NCBI GenBank assembly: GCA_002311635.1
Contig: DBZJ01000072.1
Location: 1-9,238, forward strand
DNA: 9,238 nt
From: Syntrophaceae bacterium UBA1163
GTDB lineage: Bacteria; Desulfobacterota; BSN033; UBA1163
Direction: 5' to 3'
Below, one piece after another: positions 5,732 to 9,238 of the stretch (position 1 is the stretch's first letter; each line of letters opens with the position of its first letter). The position numbers and the translations under genes are program-made. The notes beneath the pieces were generated by a model that saw only the letters and a program-made list of their open reading frames with translations, did no database searches and was not told the DNA's origin.

Positions 5732-6496
5732 TTAACTGGAGCTTATTTGGGATTGGGTGCTCGTCATTTGATATTTTTCTGTCAGCCCTTTCTCCAGGAC
5801 GATCTGCAGCTCTTCGTCTAAACTTATCCTCCAGACCAGATTCGAAAATTGAAAGAGTCTTTTCATAAGATAAACCCTCTTTGAACTCATAAATCTCCCC
5901 TCTTCCCCCTTTCGTAAAGGGGGGTGGGGAGGATTAGACTGAAATAGAAGAAAAGGAACCCCTTCCGAAGCCATCCCTTCTATCTTTCTCAGAGATCTTT
6001 CAAAGAGAGGACGAACTTCCCTTTCTGATACGTCCTCGTCCAAAAAGGTGGTGAGCGGCCCCAGAAGGATCACCCATGGTTTTTGTAGGAGCGATTCATG
6101 AATCGCTCCTACTGCCCTGGCATGAACCAGGGAAACTAATCTTTCTCCCATCAAAGTGGCCATCTGATAGCAGGTGAAGGCCCTTGCAATCCGTATGCTT
6201 TTGAGAAGCCTCTCCGGAGGAATCCATGCCCTCCTTGCGAGGGATGAGACCGTGTAAGGATCGAAACGATTGGCCCCGTCCAAGACGATGACCGTTATCC
6301 CTTTCCCTGCCAGCCATCCCGCCACATAGGATGAGATTTCTCCTGCTCTCTCCCCCCAGAAAAGAACTTTTCGGGAAATATAAGATTGGACTTGTGACAA
6401 GACTTCATCGAGGGTAAGGGGTAGAGTTGTGCGTTTGGGGTCTTGTTCCCACAAAGTTCGGAGTTCGGAGTTAGGAGTTCGGAGCTTAGAATCCAT
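5732..6496 (-). CDS. RecA/RadA-like (ImuA-like) protein with degenerate Walker A
   Basis: A protein of up to 254 aa resembling the RecA/Rad51 core. Strand and motif order are recognisable: VLFWGERAGEISSYVAGWLA (44-63) sits where the P-loop would be, VIVLDGANRFDPY (69-81) resembles the segment after the P-loop helix, RIARAFTCYQM (102-112) follows, and WVILLGPLTTFLDEDV (141-156) looks like a Walker B strand region. The P-loop reads GERAGEIS, lacking the GK(T/S), so ATP hydrolysis is doubtful. It likely acts as a non-catalytic RecA paralog linking the polymerase to RecA or damaged DNA, as proposed for ImuA. Residues 1-14, 129-138, 188-200 and probably the last ~15 derive from repeats. The start is uncertain: the ATG at 6496 sits between two 32-bp repeats and has no Shine-Dalgarno; a TTG at 6454 is an alternative. 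Confidence 0.75.
   Translation of the reverse strand: MDSKLRTPNSELRTLWEQDPKRTTLPLTLDEVLSQVQSYISRKVLFWGERAGEISSYVAGWLAGKGITVIVLDGANRFDPYTVSSLARRAWIPPERLLKSIRIARAFTCYQMATLMGERLVSLVHARAVGAIHESLLQKPWVILLGPLTTFLDEDVSEREVRPLFERSLRKIEGMASEGVPFLLFQSNPPHPPLRKGEEGRFMSSKRVYLMKRLFQFSNLVWRISLDEELQIVLEKGLTEKYQMTSTQSQISSS
5897..5931. repeat. In-frame GC-rich palindrome in the RecA-like gene
   Basis: CCCCCTTT (5905-5912) pairs with AAAGGGGG (5916-5923) over CGT, with partly complementary flanks. It encodes the PPHPPLRKGEEG segment (residues ~189-200) right after the strand PFLLFQ, where a loop is expected. This suggests insertion of a mobile palindrome that kept the frame. Confidence 0.6.
6085..6112. repeat. 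Perfect 28-bp palindrome inside the RecA-like gene
   Basis: The 14-bp arm GTAGGAGCGATTCA (6085-6098) is followed immediately by its exact reverse complement (6099-6112). It encodes residues 129-138 (VGAIHESLLQ) of the RecA-like protein and looks like a REP-type element. It does not interrupt the frame. Confidence 0.7.
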
Positions 6497-6535
6497 ATTT
6501 TTCGTTCGGAGTTCGGAGTTAGGAGTTCGGAGCTT
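6456..6535. repeat. Pair of identical 32-bp heptamer-array repeats around the RecA-like start codon
   Basis: 6456-6487 and 6504-6535 are identical over 32 bp, and each is built from GGAGTTC-like heptamers. The 16-bp spacer (6488-6503) contains the ATG (6494-6496) of the RecA-like gene. The left copy is translated as the protein's first residues (SKLRTPNSELRT). The repeats fill most of the gap to lexA. A 7-bp inverted repeat (CAAATCT 6540-6546 with AGATTTG 6554-6560) lies between them and lexA. Confidence 0.7.
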
Positions 6536-6575
6536 TTTTCAAATCTTTTTCAGAGATTTGATTAATCCACTGTTC

Positions 6576-7214
6576 TTAGCATTTCCTAAAAACCCCGATG
6601 ACTTTGCCAAGAATCTGAGCTTCTCCTGATCCTTCTTCAATCTGAATCGTCTCCCAGCGCTCATTGTCCGGCTTCAATTCGATCTTCCTCCCCTTTTTGA
6701 AAAACCGCTTCACCGTTGCCTCTTCCCTCATCAGCGCCACCACCACATCCCCATTCTCTGCCGAAGGTTGGGACCGGACGACGACATAGTCATCGGCGAG
6801 GATGTAGGGGGACATACTATCGCCCTTCACCTTTAAAAGAAAGACCTCTTTCCCTTTCACCCATTCCGCAGGAAGGGGAATCGTCCCCTCCACATGTTCT
6901 ACGGCCAAGGTGGGTCTCCCCGCAGCCACCTTGCCTAAAATTGGAATCTCCCGACTCTGTAGCCTTCCTTCTTTTCTCAGCGGTTCCCCGTGTAATCTCT
7001 CTTCCAGAAAGACAAGGACCTCGAGGCCCCTGGACATGGAACCCCTCCGTTTTAAATAGCCCTTTCTCTCCAACGCCTTGAGATGATCAAAGGCTGCGCG
7101 GGGATAGATATTGAAGTGCTCGCCGATCTCCCTTACCGAAGGGGGATAGCCTCTCTCTTTGATAAATCCTCTAATAAAATTGAAGATCTCTCTCTGCCGG
7201 GATGTCAGCTCCAT
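6576..7214 (-). CDS. lexA: LexA SOS repressor
   Basis: A 212-aa LexA repressor/autoprotease, the first gene of the SOS polymerase operon. The N-terminal winged helix (about 1-60) begins MELTSRQREIFNFI and has the recognition region PPSVREIGEHFNIYPRAAFDHL. The cleavage site is Ala98-Gly99 in VAAGRP. The peptidase dyad is Ser133 (KGDSMSPY) and Lys169 (TVKRFF). Length is normal for the family. The ATG at 7214 is chosen because GAGGTG lies 5 nt upstream and the protein then starts at the conserved MELTxRQ; an ORF extension to 7268 would run over a GC hairpin. It should repress its own operon until RecA filaments trigger cleavage after DNA damage. The recognition helix differs from that of E. coli LexA, so the operator is likely different too. 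Confidence is high on identity; the operator is not established. Confidence 0.96.
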   Translation of the reverse strand: MELTSRQREIFNFIRGFIKERGYPPSVREIGEHFNIYPRAAFDHLKALERKGYLKRRGSMSRGLEVLVFLEERLHGEPLRKEGRLQSREIPILGKVAAGRPTLAVEHVEGTIPLPAEWVKGKEVFLLKVKGDSMSPYILADDYVVVRSQPSAENGDVVVALMREEATVKRFFKKGRKIELKPDNERWETIQIEEGSGEAQILGKVIGVFRKC

Positions 7215-7259
7215 CGTCACCTCTTCATCTAATAGACTTCCAGTTTTCAAAATGAATCT

Positions 7260-7276
7260 CCCGCCCACAGGGCGGG
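7260..7276. repeat. GC-rich hairpin, ACA loop, copy 1
   Basis: CCCGCCC (7260-7266) pairs with GGGCGGG (7270-7276) around ACA. It lies 46 bp upstream of the lexA start, in the mRNA leader if the candidate promoter is used. It is closely related to the hairpin at 7317-7337. Confidence 0.6.
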
Positions 7277-7316
7277 GCTTCCCGGAAACGAAATCTCATT
7301 TATATTGTGCCCTTTG

Positions 7317-7337
7317 ACCCCGCCTACAAGGCGGGGT
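7317..7337. repeat. GC-rich hairpin, ACA loop, copy 2
   Basis: ACCCCGCCT (7317-7325) pairs perfectly with AGGCGGGGT (7329-7337) around ACA. It matches the core and loop of the 7260-7276 hairpin in the same orientation, so the two form one repeat family. A T-run does not follow on the minus strand, so it is not a simple terminator. Confidence 0.6.
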
Positions 7338-7432
7338 TTGCGGGGCACTTGCCGGTCAAATCCCTGCATTCATTATTCCCCCTTTTAATTCGTACTCCCA
7401 ACTCCCTGCCTTCGCCGAAACGCTTCGTGCAG

Positions 7433-7457
7433 GCCCTGAACCGTACTGGTACAGGGC
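7433..7457. repeat. 25-bp interrupted inverted repeat, possible operator
   Basis: GCCCTG (7433-7438) and CAGGGC (7452-7457) flank ACC...GGT, giving the symmetric pattern GCCCTG-N-ACC-N5-GGT-N-CAGGGC. This two-fold symmetry is what a dimeric repressor such as LexA reads, and it lies 35-60 bp downstream of the candidate lexA -10. It could equally be another dispersed repeat of this genome. Confidence 0.4.
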
Positions 7458-7491
7458 AGGCAGGCAAACTCATCACCCCGAACTGTAATTA

Positions 7492-7520
7492 TAGATACTA
7501 TACATTTGTTTAGTTGTCAA
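7492..7520 (-). promoter_or_regulatory. Candidate lexA-operon promoter with overlapping short palindrome
   Basis: On the minus strand TTGACA (7515-7520) is followed after 17 bp by TATCTA (7492-7497). The short palindrome TATAG-ATA-CTATA (7490-7502) covers the -10, a natural site for repression. The implied leader of about 270 nt carries the inverted repeats described in this region. This is sequence matching only. Confidence 0.4.
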
Positions 7521-7623
7521 GGGAATTTTAGGGTCAATCTCAAAATTTTTATTACTTTGTCGCCATTGTATTTCATTCAATTTTTAAGTTAAAATGAAAA
7601 TTTAGCATAATCAGGATTTAGCG

Positions 7624-8277
7624 ATGTGGGAGCGTTTTAAGGAAGACATTCGAACTATTATAGATAGAGATCCTGCGGCGAAAAACGTTGTGGAGATTTT
7701 CCTCTGTTATCCGGGTCTCCATACGATCTGGCTCCACCGCATTGCCCATTTCCTTTATCAAAAGGGATGGTTTACAACCGCCCGTCTGGTTTCCCATTTC
7801 AGCCGTTGGTTCACAGGGATTGAGATTCACCCTGGTGCGAAAATCGGCAGGCGACTCTTCATTGACCATGGAATGGGGGTGGTGATTGGGGAGACCACTG
7901 AGATCGGCGATGATTGTTTGATTTATAAAGGTGTTGTGCTGGGTGGCACCACTCTTGAAAAGAAGAAACGCCATCCCACCCTGGGAAACCGTGTGATCAT
8001 TGGCTCTAATTCCACTGTCTTAGGAGCCATCACCATTGGCGATGGCGCAAGAATTGGGTCTGGCTCTGTTGTGGTTAAATCCGTTCCAGCGGGTGCCACT
8101 GTCGTGGGTGTCCCCGGTCGCATTGTGGAATCCCTGACTCCAGAAAAGGAAGAACTCGATTTCGAACATGGAAATCTTCCGGACCCATTGTCTGAAATCA
8201 TGAAAATGCTTCTCCAGCTACACTCTAAATTAGAAGAGAGAGTCAAGCGATTGGAGAACCAAGAGAAAAAAGATTAA
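7624..8277 (+). CDS. cysE: Serine O-acetyltransferase
   Basis: A 217-aa serine acetyltransferase that makes O-acetylserine from serine and acetyl-CoA, the first step of cysteine synthesis. A helical N-terminal domain (1-65) is followed by a left-handed beta-helix of hexapeptide repeats (~66-165). The active-site Asp81-His82 lies in FIDHGMGVVIGE, His117 in KRHPTLG, and the segment VLGGTT (105-110) is typical. Residues ~186-215 form a charged heptad-like helix after the usual end. The protein is shorter than the ~270-aa enteric form and resembles the compact type common in many bacteria. The start is the ATG at 7624, with AGGA 7 nt upstream. It is divergent from lexA and heads the run leading to the Fe-S scaffold, suggesting cysteine supply for cluster assembly. 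There are two tandem stop codons. Confidence 0.96.
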   Translation: MWERFKEDIRTIIDRDPAAKNVVEIFLCYPGLHTIWLHRIAHFLYQKGWFTTARLVSHFSRWFTGIEIHPGAKIGRRLFIDHGMGVVIGETTEIGDDCLIYKGVVLGGTTLEKKKRHPTLGNRVIIGSNSTVLGAITIGDGARIGSGSVVVKSVPAGATVVGVPGRIVESLTPEKEELDFEHGNLPDPLSEIMKMLLQLHSKLEERVKRLENQEKKD

Positions 8278-8344
8278 TAATACAAGGTTACGGTTGAAGT
8301 TAAGATTTGAAGTAAACCCCGATTAAATTTTGCAGGTGCGAACC

Positions 8345-8767
8345 ATGGCAAAATATTCAAAATTTTTAATGGAACATTTCCAGAATCCAAGAAATGTGGG
8401 TGAGATTTCTGATCCGGATGGTGTCGGCACGGTCGGGAACGCCTCTTGCGGGGACATCATGCAGATGTTCGTCAAGGTCAACGGCGATAAGATTATCGAG
8501 GCAACGTTCAAGACCTTTGGCTGCGGCGCTGCCATTGCCACGAGTTCTATTCTGACAGAGCGGATCAAAGGGGCTACGCTTGATGAGGCCCTGAAGATAT
8601 CGGAGGAAACCTCCAAGGAAGTCCTTTCCCAATTGCCCAAAGAAAAAGTTCCCTGCTTTACTCTGGCCACCGATGCTTTGAAATTAGCCATCGAGGAGTG
8701 CCGTTGCAAACAGGCTGGGGTTCATGAAAAGGGCGGTTTTGATTTGAAAGAAATGCAGAAGGATTAA
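8345..8767 (+). CDS. NifU/IscU-like iron-sulfur cluster assembly scaffold
   Basis: A 140-aa scaffold on which Fe-S clusters are assembled from desulfurase-derived sulfur. Three ligand cysteines are visible: Cys35 in GNASCGD with Asp37, Cys60 in TFGCGAAIATSS, and Cys104 in KVPCFTLATDAL. The residue before the third Cys is Pro103, where IscU has the conserved His of HCS, and the usual Ser after it is Phe. Two extra cysteines follow (Cys119, Cys121 in EECRCKQ), perhaps as added ligands. The ATG at 8345 has AGGTG upstream; a TTG at 8330 is less likely. It starts 67 bp after cysE and ends 13 bp before the QueG-like gene. No cysteine desulfurase gene lies between cysE and this scaffold, although they often occur together, so the sulfur donor must be elsewhere. 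The function is well supported; the ligand change is directly visible. Confidence 0.93.
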   Translation: MAKYSKFLMEHFQNPRNVGEISDPDGVGTVGNASCGDIMQMFVKVNGDKIIEATFKTFGCGAAIATSSILTERIKGATLDEALKISEETSKEVLSQLPKEKVPCFTLATDALKLAIEECRCKQAGVHEKGGFDLKEMQKD

Positions 8768-8780
8768 GAAGGGCAATCTC

Positions 8781-9238
8781 ATGACGAAAGAGGAAAAGGT
8801 CGTTTTTCTCAAGAACCCGAACACGGTTCTGGAACAGCTCATCAAAAACTTTATCAACGAGGCTCAACCGAATCGAAGAACCCAACTCGACCACGGAGTT
8901 TACTGGGAAGAACCTTTGGTGGGCTTTGCATCGGGGATCGACCCACTTTTTCTTGAATATAAAACGCTGATCGGCTCGTTCCATCTCACTCCGAGAGAGG
9001 TCGTCTCGGCAGCTCTGAGGGAGAGGGGAAGAGGCCTTCTCTTCACCGAGATTGAACAGATCAGCGTCATTTCATGGGTCCTCCCTGCATCTGAAGATAC
9101 TCGGAAGAGCAATCGCCAGGAGAAACAATTCCCGTCCAAACTCTGGGCTTACACAAGAGATTTTGGCGAGGCCTGTAACGATGCCCTGAAGAAGCATGTC
9201 ACGACCTTCTTGGAGGATTTAGGGCACCTCGCCGTGGC
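8781..9238 (+). CDS. QueG-like (epoxyqueuosine reductase-related) 4Fe-4S protein, N-terminal part
   Basis: An open frame starting at the ATG at 8781 (AAGGG 8 nt upstream) runs off the right edge; 152 residues are visible. The sequence resembles the N-terminal domain of QueG-related double-cluster ferredoxin-like proteins: VGFASGIDPLFLEYKTLIGSFHLTPREV (47-74), ISWVLP (97-102), TRKSNR (107-112), PSKLWAYTRDFGE (118-130) and a helix ending DLGHLAV. The two CxxCxxCxxxCP cluster motifs expected further downstream are outside the window. The arrangement, 13 bp after the scaffold gene, implies co-transcription, and the clusters would plausibly come from that scaffold. Members of this broader family are not all epoxyqueuosine reductases, so the substrate cannot be stated. 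Confidence 0.75.
   Translation, partial: MTKEEKVVFLKNPNTVLEQLIKNFINEAQPNRRTQLDHGVYWEEPLVGFASGIDPLFLEYKTLIGSFHLTPREVVSAALRERGRGLLFTEIEQISVISWVLPASEDTRKSNRQEKQFPSKLWAYTRDFGEACNDALKKHVTTFLEDLGHLAV

Larger units (their letters stand above)
7215..7623. other. 409-bp divergent intergenic region between lexA and cysE
   Basis: I see no convincing gene here; short frames on the + strand lack a Shine-Dalgarno and family features. It contains two GC-rich hairpins with ACA loops (7260-7276, 7317-7337), a 25-bp interrupted inverted repeat (7433-7457), and a candidate minus-strand promoter (7492-7520). An AT-rich stretch (7521-7620) precedes cysE. No strong promoter for cysE stands out; CATAAT at 7606-7611 is a possible -10 but leaves almost no leader. 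Confidence 0.6.

Noticed and set aside
6456..6535. Possible CRISPR array in the GGAGTTC repeats
   Set aside because: Only two 32-bp copies with a 16-bp spacer, internally heptameric, no cas genes and no leader; this fits tandem heptamer repeats instead.
7215..7268. N-terminal extension of LexA to 7268
   Set aside because: The extra 18 residues are not LexA-like and reach into a palindromic hairpin, whereas the ATG at 7214 has a strong GAGGTG site and the normal N-terminus.
7307..7513. Small + strand frame of 68 codons in the lexA-cysE gap
   Set aside because: It is made of the GC hairpin and repeat sequence, with no Shine-Dalgarno and no recognisable protein features.

Overview
The window (9,238 bp) looks like chromosomal DNA of a bacterium with moderate GC content. 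Three things suggest an anaerobic lineage, perhaps Desulfobacterota-like, but this placement is a weak inference. They are a NifU/IscU-type scaffold, a QueG-like iron-sulfur protein, and many short palindromic and heptameric repeats. I recognise no rRNA, tRNA, CRISPR array, transposase or integrase.

Layout. Positions 1-769 (+) hold the C-terminal part of a FabH-like ketoacyl-ACP synthase III. A 154-bp convergent gap with two inverted repeats follows. Positions 924-2799 (-) hold a two-gene module: tcmP (three-Cys-motif partner, a methyltransferase-like fold) and then a DUF5131/Gp37-Gp68 protein with a radical-SAM-like Cys motif. The module appears to have its own promoter at 2864-2891, overlapped by one arm of a 12-bp inverted repeat. 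Positions 2909-7214 (-) hold a four-gene operon, in transcription order: lexA, a RecA/ImuA-like protein without a Walker A lysine, a small conserved-looking protein, and a 770-aa family-B DNA polymerase with degenerate exonuclease motifs. This reads as an SOS-controlled, probably mutagenic or translesion polymerase cassette, analogous in logic to imuA-imuB-dnaE2 but built on a B-family enzyme. Positions 7215-7623 are a 409-bp divergent intergenic region with GC-rich hairpins, a 25-bp inverted repeat and a candidate lexA promoter. Positions 7624-9238 (+) hold cysE, a NifU/IscU-like scaffold and the first 152 codons of a QueG-like protein, probably one transcription unit linking cysteine synthesis and Fe-S cluster assembly.

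The polymerase operon is peppered with small repeat elements: GC-rich palindromes, a perfect 28-bp palindrome, heptamer arrays and a CGTG-type repeat. Several lie inside reading frames without breaking them, forming an internal insertion in the polymerase, two insertions and the N-terminus of the RecA-like protein, and the C-terminal tails of the polymerase and the small protein.

The most interesting units are the LexA/RecA-like/PolB cassette and the adjacent tcmP-DUF5131 pair, whose biochemical activity I do not know to be established.
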